DNA of 64,000 nucleotides from positions 372,001 to 436,000 of the forward strand of contig NZ_JADKSH010000003.1 in assembly GCF_015350795.1 (NCBI RefSeq). Reading direction: 5' to 3'. The position numbers and the translations under genes are program-made. Positions 50,198 to 58,636 of the stretch are shown piece by piece (position 1 is the first letter of the stretch; each line of letters starts with the position of its first letter). Source of the DNA: Microbacterium sp. VKM Ac-2870. GTDB taxonomy: Bacteria; Actinomycetota; Actinomycetes; Actinomycetales; Microbacteriaceae. Below the pieces are notes generated by a model. It saw only the letters and a program-made list of their open reading frames with translations. It did no database searches and had not been told where the DNA came from.

Positions 50198-51010
50198 ATG
50201 CGACTCCTTCCCTTCACGACCGCCGTCACCGGTAATGCCGGTTCGCGTGTGCTGCGCGGCACGCACTACCTGCCCGACGCGCCGTCCGACGGCGCCGACA
50301 CCTGGCCGACGGCCGTGCTGCTGCACGGCTTCGGCGGGTCGCGCGTCGAGACCTCGGGCGTCTTCGTGCGGCTCGCCCGCGCGCTGGTCGCCGCGGGTAT
50401 CGGCGTGCTGGCCTTCGACCGGGCGGGTCACGGTGAGAGCGACGGCGAGTTCTTCGACACCTCCGTCTCGGGCGACATCGCCGACACCGCCCAGGTGCTG
50501 GCAGCCGTGCGTGAGAGTCCCCTGGTGGATGCCGCCGACCTGCACCTCGTGGGGATGAGCCTCGGCTCGGTCATCGCGTCGATCGCGGCCGCGGAAGACG
50601 GCGACATCCGGTCGCTGACGATGTGGTCGACGGCGGCCGTGTTCGTCGACGACATCCGCTCCGGCCACATCCAGGGGCGGTCGTTGTCGAGCCTCGACGA
50701 GCCCGACGGGTTCTTCGACTTCCTCGGCATGCGCCTGGGTCCGGCGATGCGCGACGACGCGCGGGACTTCGATCCCTACGCGCGCGCGGCCGCCTACCGG
50801 GGCCCGGCACTGCTGCTGCACGGCACCGCCGACTTCGTGCCCGTGCGCTACGCGCAGCAGTACGCCGACCCCGACGTGTTCGGCGCGCGCGCCGAGGTCG
50901 TCATCGTCGAGGGCGCCGACCACGGGTGGATGGAGCTGCCTCAGCGCGACGAACTCATCTCGCGCACCGTCGACTTCGTCCAGACCCACGCCGAAAGGAC
51001 CACCGCGTGA
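50198..51010 (+). CDS. alpha/beta hydrolase (feruloyl/cinnamoyl-esterase-like)
   Basis: A 270-aa serine hydrolase. The oxyanion region is LLHGFGGSRVETSGVF, the strand before the nucleophile LAFDRAGHGESDGEF, the nucleophile elbow GMSLGS, the Asp in LLLHGTADFVPVRYAQ and the His in GADHGWMEL. It most resembles Est1E/cinnamoyl esterases and serine aminopeptidase-type hydrolases. GAAAGG lies ahead of the ATG. It is cytosolic and translationally coupled to the SGNH hydrolase; together they may deacylate an imported substrate. Confidence 0.85.
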   Translation: MRLLPFTTAVTGNAGSRVLRGTHYLPDAPSDGADTWPTAVLLHGFGGSRVETSGVFVRLARALVAAGIGVLAFDRAGHGESDGEFFDTSVSGDIADTAQVLAAVRESPLVDAADLHLVGMSLGSVIASIAAAEDGDIRSLTMWSTAAVFVDDIRSGHIQGRSLSSLDEPDGFFDFLGMRLGPAMRDDARDFDPYARAAAYRGPALLLHGTADFVPVRYAQQYADPDVFGARAEVVIVEGADHGWMELPQRDELISRTVDFVQTHAERTTA

Positions 51011-52230
51011 GCACTCCGATCACCTCACCTCGCACCGCTGTCGGCGAGGTCATCACCCTCGGCGCGTCGCAGGTTCTCCTCGAGGGGCATCTCGACCTCG
51101 AGCACACGGATGTCGAGAACACCGACGCCATCCGTCCGCTGCGACTGCCGAGGTCGGCGCGGACGCACTTCCCACCGAACGGCGAGATCCTGCGGGCCAT
51201 CACCGCTAACGCGAGCGGAGTGCGGCTGCGCTTCATCACGTCGGCGACGGGCTTCGATCTCACACTGCGAAGCACCCAGCTGTACTTCGACGAGCTGGCC
51301 GGGCCGGTGAACGATCTCGTCGTCGAGGTCGACGGTCAGCCGGTGCACGTGGTGCGACCGACGGTCACCGACATCCGTCGTCTCTCGTGGACCGGGGATG
51401 TCGCAACCACTGTCACCGTCGCACCGGCCCAGACGCTCGCGTTCACACTCGATGGTGCGGCGGAGAAGGCGGTGACCGTGTGGTTGCCCCAGGGCATGAT
51501 CGTCGATCTGCTCGATCTGCGGGCGGATGCCGCCATCACCGCGGCCGCACCGTCCACCGCGCCGGTCTGGATCCACCACGGCAGCTCGATCAGCCACTGC
51601 GTCGAGACGCCCTCGCCGACGGGAACGTGGCCGGTCATCGCAGCGAGGCTCTCGGACCTGTCGCTCATCAACCTGGGCTTCGGCGGCCAATGCATGCTCG
51701 ACCCGTTCGTCGCCGATGCGATCGCCGCGACGGCAGCGAACGTCATCTCGCTCAAGGTGGGTATCAACATCGTGGGCGCCCGAGCGCTCGATCAGCGGAC
51801 GTTCACGCCGATGGTGCACGGCTTTCTCGACCGAATCCGCGTCGGGCATCCCGACACGCCCATCGTGCTGGCGTCGTCGATCCTCTGGCCGGGCAGCGAA
51901 GACGTGCCGGGGCCGTCGGATGTCGAGTTCCTCGAGGCCGGACGCGTGCGCTGCTATGCCGCCGGGGATGCCGCGGACATCGCCCGCGGCGCACTGACGA
52001 TGACCGAGTCGCGACGGCAACTGGCCGAAGTGGTGCGCGTGCGCGCGGCATCCGGCGAGCGCATCAGCTACCTCGACGGTCTGAGCCTGTACGGTCCGGA
52101 CGATCAGGCGCGCTACACCCTGCCCGACAGCCTGCACCCCGACGCGGAGCTGTACGCCGAGATCGGCCGCCGGTTCGCCGACGCCGTGTTCGGCGAGAAC
52201 GGGCTGGTTCCGCGACCCGGACTAGGCTGA
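51007..52230 (+). CDS. SGNH/GDSL hydrolase with N-terminal beta domain
   Basis: A 407-aa esterase. An N-terminal jelly-roll-like region (VRLRFITSATGFDLTLRSTQ) precedes the SGNH core: block I HHGSSISHC with the catalytic Ser, block II INLGFGGQC, block III LKVGINIV and block V DSLHPDAEL with Asp and His. The arrangement resembles SsfX3-type carbohydrate or acyl esterases. GTG 51007 overlaps the previous stop (GTGA). Probably the third gene of the LacI-controlled unit; the acyl substrate is unknown. Confidence 0.85.
   Translation: MSTPITSPRTAVGEVITLGASQVLLEGHLDLEHTDVENTDAIRPLRLPRSARTHFPPNGEILRAITANASGVRLRFITSATGFDLTLRSTQLYFDELAGPVNDLVVEVDGQPVHVVRPTVTDIRRLSWTGDVATTVTVAPAQTLAFTLDGAAEKAVTVWLPQGMIVDLLDLRADAAITAAAPSTAPVWIHHGSSISHCVETPSPTGTWPVIAARLSDLSLINLGFGGQCMLDPFVADAIAATAANVISLKVGINIVGARALDQRTFTPMVHGFLDRIRVGHPDTPIVLASSILWPGSEDVPGPSDVEFLEAGRVRCYAAGDAADIARGALTMTESRRQLAEVVRVRAASGERISYLDGLSLYGPDDQARYTLPDSLHPDAELYAEIGRRFADAVFGENGLVPRPGLG
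52223..52228 (+). promoter_or_regulatory. -10 hexamer TAGGCT at the SGNH gene's end
   Basis: It would start transcription near 52235, giving the two small membrane genes a 30-base leader containing GGAGGAG. Confidence 0.5.
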
Positions 52231-52264
52231 TCCTGCCCGCCTTCGCACGGGCGGAGGAGACATC

Positions 52265-52384
52265 GTGAACCCGACCGAGCAGACGCTCCTGTTCGCCGCA
52301 AGCGGCGCGGTGCTGGTCAGCACCCTGGTGGTTTTCATCGTGCAGTACGTGCGCGGGCGTGGACGCGACGGAGGCGACAACTGA
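52265..52384 (+). CDS. small membrane protein, 39 aa
   Basis: GTG 52265 is preceded by a strong GGAGGAG site. The product has a single transmembrane helix (TLLFAASGAVLVSTLVVFIV) followed by a basic tail QYVRGRGRDGGDN. Its TGA overlaps the next ATG (ATGA-type TGATG), so translation is coupled to the second small gene. No family is known; the strong ribosome site and coupling make it credible. Confidence 0.6.
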   Translation: MNPTEQTLLFAASGAVLVSTLVVFIVQYVRGRGRDGGDN

Positions 52385-52563
52385 TGGCCGTGGTGCTCAT
52401 CCTGACCGCGATGGCGCTGCTGATCCTCGCCCTCGTACTGTTCGTCCGCGGACGCCGCGACGCGCCGCAGGGCACGCCGCTGCCGAACGGGCGCGGCATC
52501 CTGCTGCTGACCCTCGCGGGCCTGGCGCTCGCGCTGGCGTCGCAGCTGCCCGTCTTTCACTGA
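52384..52563 (+). CDS. small membrane protein, 59 aa
   Basis: Starts at ATG 52384 within the stop of the 39-aa gene. It has two hydrophobic helices, VVLILTAMALLILALVLFV and GILLLTLAGLALALASQLPV, joined by an Arg/Pro/Gly loop (RGRRDAPQGTPLPNGR). Both ends are probably on the same side of the membrane. With the 39-aa protein it could form a small complex. No homolog is recognised. Confidence 0.6.
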   Translation: MAVVLILTAMALLILALVLFVRGRRDAPQGTPLPNGRGILLLTLAGLALALASQLPVFH

Positions 52564-52570
52564 CCGGGGT

Positions 52571-53353
52571 TCAGCGATCGGCGGCGGGGAGCCAGAGCGT
52601 CATCCGCAGCCCTTCGTCGGGCAGGTGAAGCACCTCGTAGCGCCAAGCGACGACCTCGCCCGCGTCGGTGCGCACGTGGGTGATCGCGGCGCGACGCCGT
52701 TGCACGAGATGCTCGGCCCACCAGCCGGAGAAGAGCGGGCTCGCCGCGCTCAACTCCACGACCAGTGCCTGCAACTCGGGGTCGTGCAGGTCGGTGGCGT
52801 TGGCGGCGCGAAGATGGGCGACCGCACCGCGGGCGAGGTCTTCCCACTCCACGAAGGTCTCCCGCGCCCGGGCATCCGTCATCAGGTAGCGGCACGTGTT
52901 TCTCTCACCCGGTTCCTTGTCCGCGAACCCGCGATACAGGGCGAGGCCCTCGACGTTGGCGGCCACCATGTTGCTCACGCGATCGAGCACGTACGCCGGA
53001 CGCGGAGACACTGCGTCGACCAGTGCCGTCATCCGTGCGGACAGCTCGACGTCGCCGGTGTGCTCGTCGCGCGGCGGAGCCGACGTCGCGTCGCGTAGCT
53101 GGAAGACGTGGCGCCTCTCGTCGTCCGACAGGTGCAGCTCGCACGCCAACGCGTGGATCACGGCATCGCTCGGCCGCAGCTCACGCCCCTGTTCGAGCCG
53201 GATGTAGTAGTCGACGCTGATTCCCGCAGCGGCGGCCACCTCTTCGCGGCGCAGCCCAGAGATACGCCGCCGCCCCACATCGGATTTCGGACGGGGATCG
53301 AGTGCGGGATCCGTGCGACGTGCACGGAGGAAGTCGCCGAGCTCGCTGGCCAT
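52571..53353 (-). CDS. XRE-family HTH regulator with MmyB-like ligand domain
   Basis: A 260-aa regulator. The N-terminal HTH (RISGLRREEVAAAAGISVDY then YIRLEQGRELRPSDAVI) is followed by the MmyB-like sensor domain (YVLDRVSNMVAANVEGLALY, NTCRYLMTDARARETFVEWE, LVQRRRAAITHVRTDAGEV). This family binds fatty-acid-like ligands and often controls an adjacent oxidoreductase or methyltransferase gene. It is divergent from the methyltransferase at 53482, a plausible target. ATG 53353 is preceded by GAGGGAGAAG. Confidence 0.93.
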   Translation of the reverse strand: MASELGDFLRARRTDPALDPRPKSDVGRRRISGLRREEVAAAAGISVDYYIRLEQGRELRPSDAVIHALACELHLSDDERRHVFQLRDATSAPPRDEHTGDVELSARMTALVDAVSPRPAYVLDRVSNMVAANVEGLALYRGFADKEPGERNTCRYLMTDARARETFVEWEDLARGAVAHLRAANATDLHDPELQALVVELSAASPLFSGWWAEHLVQRRRAAITHVRTDAGEVVAWRYEVLHLPDEGLRMTLWLPAADR

Positions 53354-53481
53354 CTGTCGCTTCTCCCTCGGCGTGTGGGCGGCGGGGTGGGTGCGCGACT
53401 CCTAGGAGGAGTGCGCTCTCCCGCCCGCCGGTCGCATCCGCAAAAGTGGGTCAAAGCAACTCTCGCGTGAAAGGTCATCTT

Positions 53482-54294
53482 ATGGCGACGTATACCCATG
53501 GTCACGATGAGTCGGTGCTGCGCTCGCACCGCTCCCGCACGGCAGAGACCTCGGCCGCCTACCTCCTGCCGCTGCTCACCCCGACCGACCGGCTTCTCGA
53601 CGTGGGAGCCGGGCCGGGAACGATCACGGTCGACCTCGCCGAGCGGGTCGCCCACGTCACCGCGACCGAGGTCGGCGAGGTCGAGCTCGACCTCACGCGC
53701 GCCGCCGCCGCACAGTGCGGTACACAGAACATCGACTTCCGCAGCGCCGACGTGCACGCGCTCCCCTTCGACGACGACACGTTCGACGTGACGCACGCCC
53801 ACCAGGTTCTGCAGCATGTGGGCGACCCGGTGCAGGCGCTGCGCGAAATGGCGCGGGTCACGAAGCCCGGCGGCATCGTCGCCGTGCGCGACAGCGACTA
53901 TGCGGGGTTCTGCTGGTGGCCGCAACTGCCCGCACTCGACCACTGGCTCAGCGTCTATTACGCCGCCGCCCACGCCAACGGGGGAGAACCGGATGCCGGA
54001 AGACGTCTGTTGTCGTGGGCGCACGCGGCGGGCCTCCGCGACGTGCAGGCCACCTCGAGCACATGGTGTTACGCGACCCCCGCAGACCGCGCCTGGTGGG
54101 GCGGGATGTGGGCCGACCGCATCCTGACCTCCGCCATCGCCCCGCAACTCATCCAATCGGGCATCGCCACCACGGCAGACCTCCACGAGATCAGCGACGC
54201 GTGGAGGGAGTGGGCCGCAGACGACGACGGCTGGATCTCGCTGCTGCACGGCGAGATCATCTGCCGCGTATCGCCGACCGCCAGCGCGGGCTGA
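53482..54294 (+). CDS. class I SAM-dependent methyltransferase (intact copy)
   Basis: A 270-aa methylase of the UbiE/Methyltransf_11 type. Motif I is LLDVGAGPGTITVDLAERV, the acidic residue after strand 2 is in TATEVGEVELDL, motif II region is RSADVHALPFDDDTFDVTHA and motif [22 protein letters not shown]. The C-terminus has [16 protein letters not shown]-like sequence. The substrate is unknown. From 53830 to 54105 it is 96% identical to a remnant at 55950, with an AT-rich insertion between. GAAAGG precedes ATG 53482. Confidence 0.92.
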   Translation: MATYTHGHDESVLRSHRSRTAETSAAYLLPLLTPTDRLLDVGAGPGTITVDLAERVAHVTATEVGEVELDLTRAAAAQCGTQNIDFRSADVHALPFDDDTFDVTHAHQVLQHVGDPVQALREMARVTKPGGIVAVRDSDYAGFCWWPQLPALDHWLSVYYAAAHANGGEPDAGRRLLSWAHAAGLRDVQATSSTWCYATPADRAWWGGMWADRILTSAIAPQLIQSGIATTADLHEISDAWREWAADDDGWISLLHGEIICRVSPTASAG

Positions 54295-54570
54295 GGGCCA
54301 CTGGGAAATGTCCACGTGACAATTCATAGCGCTGTGAAATGGTCATGCGGCACATAGCTGAGCATCGCGCCATACCGTCGGCGGCCGACCCATGCCACCG
54401 CGCGGCCGGCCATCCGACCTCTCCGACGACAGAGAATCGCAGTAACTCTGTCGACGTCGCGAGTCAGCCACCGGCGAGAGATTGTTGCGGAATGGGCGGG
54501 ATGTCTCCAGAAAGCTACGATTGCGGGTAAATGACTTGACGACTCGCTGAAAACGTCCTTGAATACGGAT

Positions 54571-55359
54571 ATGAGCATAAGAGACCGGCAGAAGCGTTTG
54601 AACAAGAGGCGCGGACTAGGCGTGGGGGCAACCGCGACTCTCGCCGTTACCGTGGTGAGCTTCTTACTCCCTGGTAACGCATATGCGAGCGAATCAAACC
54701 CAAGTGCGGGTGCCACTGGGAGTAGCGCGTCGACCGTTGGGGCTTCTAACGGTACTGGGGAGGAGGTCCGGTTCGGACCGTCGCTTGAAGATTCGGTTCT
54801 CGTAGGGATATCCGAGTCGCCGTCGACCGAGCATACAGTGAGCCCCAACTCCATCCCAACCAATCCGAACGACATATTGCAGTGTGATTTTTTCAATAAC
54901 GCGGATCATGTCGTCTGGACAGTCGATACGTGGCCGAGGGAGGATTTCTATGGCAATCTAATATGGTCCGGAGGTGACGTTGACCTTCTTTGCGGGACGG
55001 ACGCAACCAGTGGTTACAAGCACATCCGCCAGCGCCATCAAAATCCGAGCCCCAACTTCTGGAATGGCTGGGAGACAGTGCGCGCCTCCGCGAGCGCAGC
55101 TCTGGGATATGAATCTCCTCAAAAATGGGACGAATACATGACGCATGCCGTCGAGGACACTTTGGACTATGATCCAGCACCATGGGTCAATAACGCTGAA
55201 CAGAAAATTTGCTTCTCGGCACCCTTCAACATCTACAAGGGTTCAGCCATATACGCGTCATACTATGCAAACACCGTTGTTTCAAAGAGCAACTACGTCA
55301 TCATTACATCCTTCCTCAGCAATCAATCTCAAGCATCGGCGTGCTATGACGGGTGGTGA
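54571..55359 (+). CDS. secreted toxin-like protein with HIRQRH motif
   Basis: A 262-aa exported protein. A Sec signal peptide (basic RLNKRRG, hydrophobic ATATLAVTVVSFLLP, cleavage after NAYA at residue 39) is followed by a Ser/Gly/Thr-rich linker to about residue 100 and a C-terminal domain of 160 residues. That domain has SGYKHIRQRH at 147-156, WDEYMTHAVEDTL, four Cys and a final YVIITSFLSN strand. The KHIxxRH motif and late Thr/Ser recall secreted RNase-like toxin domains of the EndoU/colicin-D group (inference). Codons are clearly AT-richer than in neighbours, indicating transfer. ATG 54571 is favoured over TTG 54559. Confidence 0.6.
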   Translation: MSIRDRQKRLNKRRGLGVGATATLAVTVVSFLLPGNAYASESNPSAGATGSSASTVGASNGTGEEVRFGPSLEDSVLVGISESPSTEHTVSPNSIPTNPNDILQCDFFNNADHVVWTVDTWPREDFYGNLIWSGGDVDLLCGTDATSGYKHIRQRHQNPSPNFWNGWETVRASASAALGYESPQKWDEYMTHAVEDTLDYDPAPWVNNAEQKICFSAPFNIYKGSAIYASYYANTVVSKSNYVIITSFLSNQSQASACYDGW

Positions 55360-55364
55360 CTAAT

Positions 55365-55682
55365 TCAGGTCACACCTTCATAATCGGGGCTATCGGGGTC
55401 ATAAGCGTCAAAACCTCGCACAATTACGAGCTCTCCGTCGAGTTGCGATTGCAGGTCCGCGATGAGAAGGTCGCCTTCTTGCGCCCATTGGCGCCCCTGT
55501 TCGATTGTCTGCCACCGAATTTCAAAAACAGGATTCAAATCCTTCTCCCATGTGCGATTCCATAGACGAAGACGTCTTCTAAGATCGGGGGAAATCGGGA
55601 AAGACTCCGGCATGAGATCCCCACCAAACCACACTGGAACAAGTCTGAGCGTGGGACGATCGTTGCTCGCAGAGTCACACAT
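55365..55682 (-). CDS. small acidic protein, candidate immunity protein
   Basis: A 105-aa cytoplasmic protein, VPVWFGGDLMPESFPISPDL near the N-terminus, then LRRRLRLWNRTWEKDLNPVF, EQGRQWAQEGDLLIADLQSQ and an acidic end DAYDPDSPDYEG. It is convergent with the toxin-like gene, stops five bases apart, and shares its low-GC codon use. Size, acidity and pairing suggest an antidote, but no known immunity family is recognised. ATG 55682 is used; TTG 55700 is an alternative. Confidence 0.55.
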   Translation of the reverse strand: MCDSASNDRPTLRLVPVWFGGDLMPESFPISPDLRRRLRLWNRTWEKDLNPVFEIRWQTIEQGRQWAQEGDLLIADLQSQLDGELVIVRGFDAYDPDSPDYEGVT

Positions 55683-55863
55683 GACAAGATCCAGAGTCAA
55701 ACATGACGAGATTGTAGCGCCTCAACTTTGCCACCCGCGAGCGATGCCCTGGTGTTCACGCCGAGTTGCACTAGCGAACCCGGGAGGCGGTTGGATCGCT
55801 GGCAATTTGGACTCGACAGCGCTCGCCCGCTTGCACTGTCTGGTTACAACCGAGAGATTTCGC

Positions 55864-55882
55864 GATGTCTTGCGAAGACATC
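55864..55882. repeat. short perfect hairpin GATGTCTT-GCG-AAGACATC
   Basis: Eight-base perfect arms with a three-base loop, in the non-coding part of the insertion about 70 bp before the methyltransferase remnant. The surrounding 55701-55949 has no supported gene. Confidence 0.45.
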
Positions 55883-55949
55883 CTCCGACGTCACCGCGTC
55901 CCGCTGCCCTCCCGATGCCGCACGGTCTGATCCGGCAGAGAACTCTCCT

Positions 55950-56350
55950 GTGCAGGCGCTGCGCGAAATGGCGCGGGTCACGAAGCCCGGCGGCATCGTC
56001 GCGGTGCGCGACAGCGACTACGCGGGGTTCTGCTGGTGGCCGCAACTGCCCGCACTCGACCACTGGCTCAGCGTCTATTACGCGGCCGCCCGCGCCAACG
56101 GAGGAGAACCGGATGCCGGAAGACGTCTGTTGTCGTGGGCACACGCGGCAGGCCTCCGCGACGTGCAGGCCACCTCGAGCACCTGGTGCTACGCGACCCC
56201 CGCCGACCGCGCATGGTGGGGCGGGAAGCGTCGCTGATCTCGTGGAGGTCTGCCGTCGTGGCGATGTCCGATTTTGGCGGGAGTGGGCCGCAGACGACGA
56301 CGGCTGGATCTCGCTGCTGCACGGCGAGATCATCTGCTGCGTACCGGCCG
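55950..56350 (+). pseudogene. methyltransferase remnant, 5'-truncated, with internal inversion and deletion
   Basis: 55950-56225 aligns to 53830-54105 of the intact gene with 11 differences in 276 bp, ten of them synonymous and one His-to-Arg. Then 56228-56273 matches 54155-54200 in reverse complement (2 mismatches in 46), the 49 bp 54106-54154 are missing, and colinearity resumes at 56279 (= 54206). The frame ends at TGA 56235-56237. The remnant lacks the SAM-binding motif I and cannot be active. It stops just before the 3' end of pyrE. Confidence 0.85.
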
Positions 56351-56359
56351 CCGCTGCGG

Positions 56360-56935
56360 TTACTGCGCCTGCAGGCCCAGGTCGTCGAGGTCGATGAGCG
56401 AGCGCCACTCGTAGCCGGCCGCCTCGACCGCCGCCTGGGCACCGGTCTTGCGATCGACGACCGTCACGACGGCCACGATCTCGGCGCCGGCCGCCGCGGC
56501 GACCTCGGCCGCCTTCAGGGGCGAGCCGCCGGTGGTCGAGGTGTCTTCGACGATCACGACGCGCTTTCCGGCCACCTCGGCTCCCTCGATCTGGCGACCG
56601 CGGCCGTGGTCCTTCGGCTCCTTGCGCACGACGAACGCGTCCACGGGCGTGCCCGCGGCGACCGACGCGTGCATGACGGCGTTCGCGATCGGGTCGGCGC
56701 CCAGGGTCAGGCCGCCCACGGCATCCACGCGCAGGTCGCGCACCGCGTCGAGCACGAGTCGGCCGATCGCGGGGGCCGCGCGATGGTCGAGCGTGAGCTT
56801 GCGCATATCGACGTAGTAGGTCGCCTTCTTGCCGCTGGAGAGCGTGAAGTCGCCGTGGAAGACGGCGTCGGCAGCGATCAGGTCGATGAGGGCGCGGCGC
56901 TCGGACTCGAGCTCGGGCGTGGAGGCGGCGGTCAT
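56360..56935 (-). CDS. pyrE: orotate phosphoribosyltransferase
   Basis: A 191-aa enzyme converting orotate and PRPP to OMP in pyrimidine synthesis. The PRPP loop is [20 protein letters not shown]; other hallmarks are [34 protein letters not shown] and [21 protein letters not shown] 56935 is leaderless (TAGACT, seven-base spacer). Its C-terminus now abuts the methyltransferase remnant, so the ancestral order was probably methyltransferase then convergent pyrE. Confidence 0.96.
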   Translation of the reverse strand: MTAASTPELESERRALIDLIAADAVFHGDFTLSSGKKATYYVDMRKLTLDHRAAPAIGRLVLDAVRDLRVDAVGGLTLGADPIANAVMHASVAAGTPVDAFVVRKEPKDHGRGRQIEGAEVAGKRVVIVEDTSTTGGSPLKAAEVAAAAGAEIVAVVTVVDRKTGAQAAVEAAGYEWRSLIDLDDLGLQAQ

Positions 56936-56942
56936 GCACACG

Positions 56943-56948
56943 AGTCTA
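56943..56948 (-). promoter_or_regulatory. -10 hexamer TAGACT, leaderless start of pyrE
   Basis: The spacer CGTGTGC precedes ATG 56935. Confidence 0.6.
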
Positions 56949-57009
56949 CGGATCGAAGAACCGGGATTATTTCCGCGAGATCGGCGGCCCCGCCGCCCCG
57001 CGAGCGCCC

Positions 57010-57015
57010 TAGAGT
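57010..57015 (+). promoter_or_regulatory. -10 hexamer TAGAGT for pntAB
   Basis: Transcription from here would give a leader of about 63 bases ending in GAAGGAG before ATG 57086. Confidence 0.5.
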
Positions 57016-57085
57016 CGGGAGCGTCACCCGGCGCGGTGCACGGGTGCGCCCGGGCATCGCGGCCGGACGCGATCGAAGGAGCACC

Positions 57086-58636
57086 ATGGCCCGTATCGGC
57101 ATCGTCCGCGAACGTCCCGGCGAGACCCGCGTTGCCGCCTCCCCCACCACCGTCGGCAAGATCGGCGCCCTCGGCTACGACGTGGTCGTCGAGACCGGCG
57201 CGGGGGCCGCGTCGTCGTTCCCGGATGCCGCGTACACCGCCGCCGGCGCCACCATCGCCACGCGCGACGAGGCATGGGCCACCGACGTCGTGCTGTCGGT
57301 CGCAGCTCCGACGGATGCCGAGATCGCGCTCCTCCACCCGGGCGCGACACTCATCGGCATCCTGAGCCCCGCGCTCAGCCCCGACCTCCTCGCCGCCCTC
57401 GCCGCTCGCGGCGTCACCGCTCTCGCCATGGACGCGGTCCCGCGCATCTCGCGCGCGCAGTCGATGGACGTGCTCAGCTCGATGGCCAACATCGCGGGCT
57501 ATCGCGCCGTCGTCGAGGCGGCGAACGAGTTCGGTCGCTTCTTCACCGGACAGGTCACCGCCGCCGGCAAGGTGCCACCCGCGAAGGTTCTCGTCGCAGG
57601 AGCCGGCGTCGCGGGCCTCGCCGCGATCGGGGCCGCGTCGAGCCTCGGCGCGATCGTCCGCGCCACCGACCCGCGCCCCGAGGTGGCCGACCAGGTCGCC
57701 TCGATCGGCGGTGCCTACCTCGAGGTGGTCGTGCCCGACGAGCAGAAGGAAGTCTCGGCCGACGGCTACGCAAAGGCCACCAGCGCCGCCTACGACGCCG
57801 CGGCCGCGAAGCTCTACAGCGACCAGGCCGCCGACGTCGACATCGTCATCACGACCGCGCTCATTCCGGGGCGCGCCGCCCCGCGCCTGCTCACCGCCGC
57901 CGACGTGGCAGCGATGAAGCCCGGCAGCGTCATCGTCGACATGGCCGCCGGCCACGGAGGAAACGTCGAGGGCTCCGTCGCGGGCGAGCGTGTCGTCACC
58001 GCGAACGGCGTCGTCATCCTCGGCTACACCGACCTCGCCGGTCGGCTCCCTCAGCAGGCGTCGCAGTTGTACGGCACCAACCTGCTCAACCTGCTCACCC
58101 TCCTCACCCCCGGCAAAGACGGCACCCTCACGATCGACGACGGCGACGTCGTCCAGCGCGCGGTGACGGTCACCCGCGACGGCGCCGTGACCTGGCCGCC
58201 ACCACCCGTGCAGGTGTCGGCCGCACCGACGACACCGAACACGGATGCCGCGGCATCCGCCCCTGCTCCCAAGAAGGGCATGTCGGCGAGCGCCAAGGCA
58301 GCCCTGATCGTCGCCGGCATCGCCGCGCTGTTCGTCGTGTGCGCCGTGGCGCCCGCGCCGCTGCCGCAGCACTTCCTCGTGCTGACCCTGTCGGTGGTCA
58401 TCGGCTTCTACGTCATCGGCAAGGTCGCCCACGCCCTGCACACGCCGCTGATGAGCGTCACCAACGCGATCAGCGGCATCATCGTCGTCGGCGCGATGAG
58501 CCAGATCGTCGTGCCGAACCCCGTGGTGCAGATCCTCGCCGGGGTCGCGGTGCTGCTGGCATCCATCAACATCTTCGGGGGCTTCGCGGTGACCCGTCGC
58601 ATGCTCGCCATGTTCCAGAAGGGCAACGACAAGTGA
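57086..58636 (+). CDS. pntA: NAD(P) transhydrogenase subunit alpha
   Basis: A 516-aa subunit. Residues 1-380 form the NAD(H)-binding domain I ([20 protein letters not shown], nucleotide loop [20 protein letters not shown], and the mobile-loop region [13 protein letters not shown]). After a Pro/Ala linker come four transmembrane helices of domain II. This is the single-chain alpha form, as in E. coli PntA, rather than split PntAA/PntAB. It couples proton flow to hydride transfer from NADH to NADP+. GAAGGAG precedes the ATG. Overlaps pntB by four bases. Confidence 0.96.
   Translation: MARIGIVRERPGETRVAASPTTVGKIGALGYDVVVETGAGAASSFPDAAYTAAGATIATRDEAWATDVVLSVAAPTDAEIALLHPGATLIGILSPALSPDLLAALAARGVTALAMDAVPRISRAQSMDVLSSMANIAGYRAVVEAANEFGRFFTGQVTAAGKVPPAKVLVAGAGVAGLAAIGAASSLGAIVRATDPRPEVADQVASIGGAYLEVVVPDEQKEVSADGYAKATSAAYDAAAAKLYSDQAADVDIVITTALIPGRAAPRLLTAADVAAMKPGSVIVDMAAGHGGNVEGSVAGERVVTANGVVILGYTDLAGRLPQQASQLYGTNLLNLLTLLTPGKDGTLTIDDGDVVQRAVTVTRDGAVTWPPPPVQVSAAPTTPNTDAAASAPAPKKGMSASAKAALIVAGIAALFVVCAVAPAPLPQHFLVLTLSVVIGFYVIGKVAHALHTPLMSVTNAISGIIVVGAMSQIVVPNPVVQILAGVAVLLASINIFGGFAVTRRMLAMFQKGNDK

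Noticed and set aside
55728-56237. 169-codon frame starting in the island and running into the methyltransferase remnant
   Set aside because: Its first part has no protein-like pattern and the rest is a truncated gene lacking the SAM motif; treated as a pseudogene.
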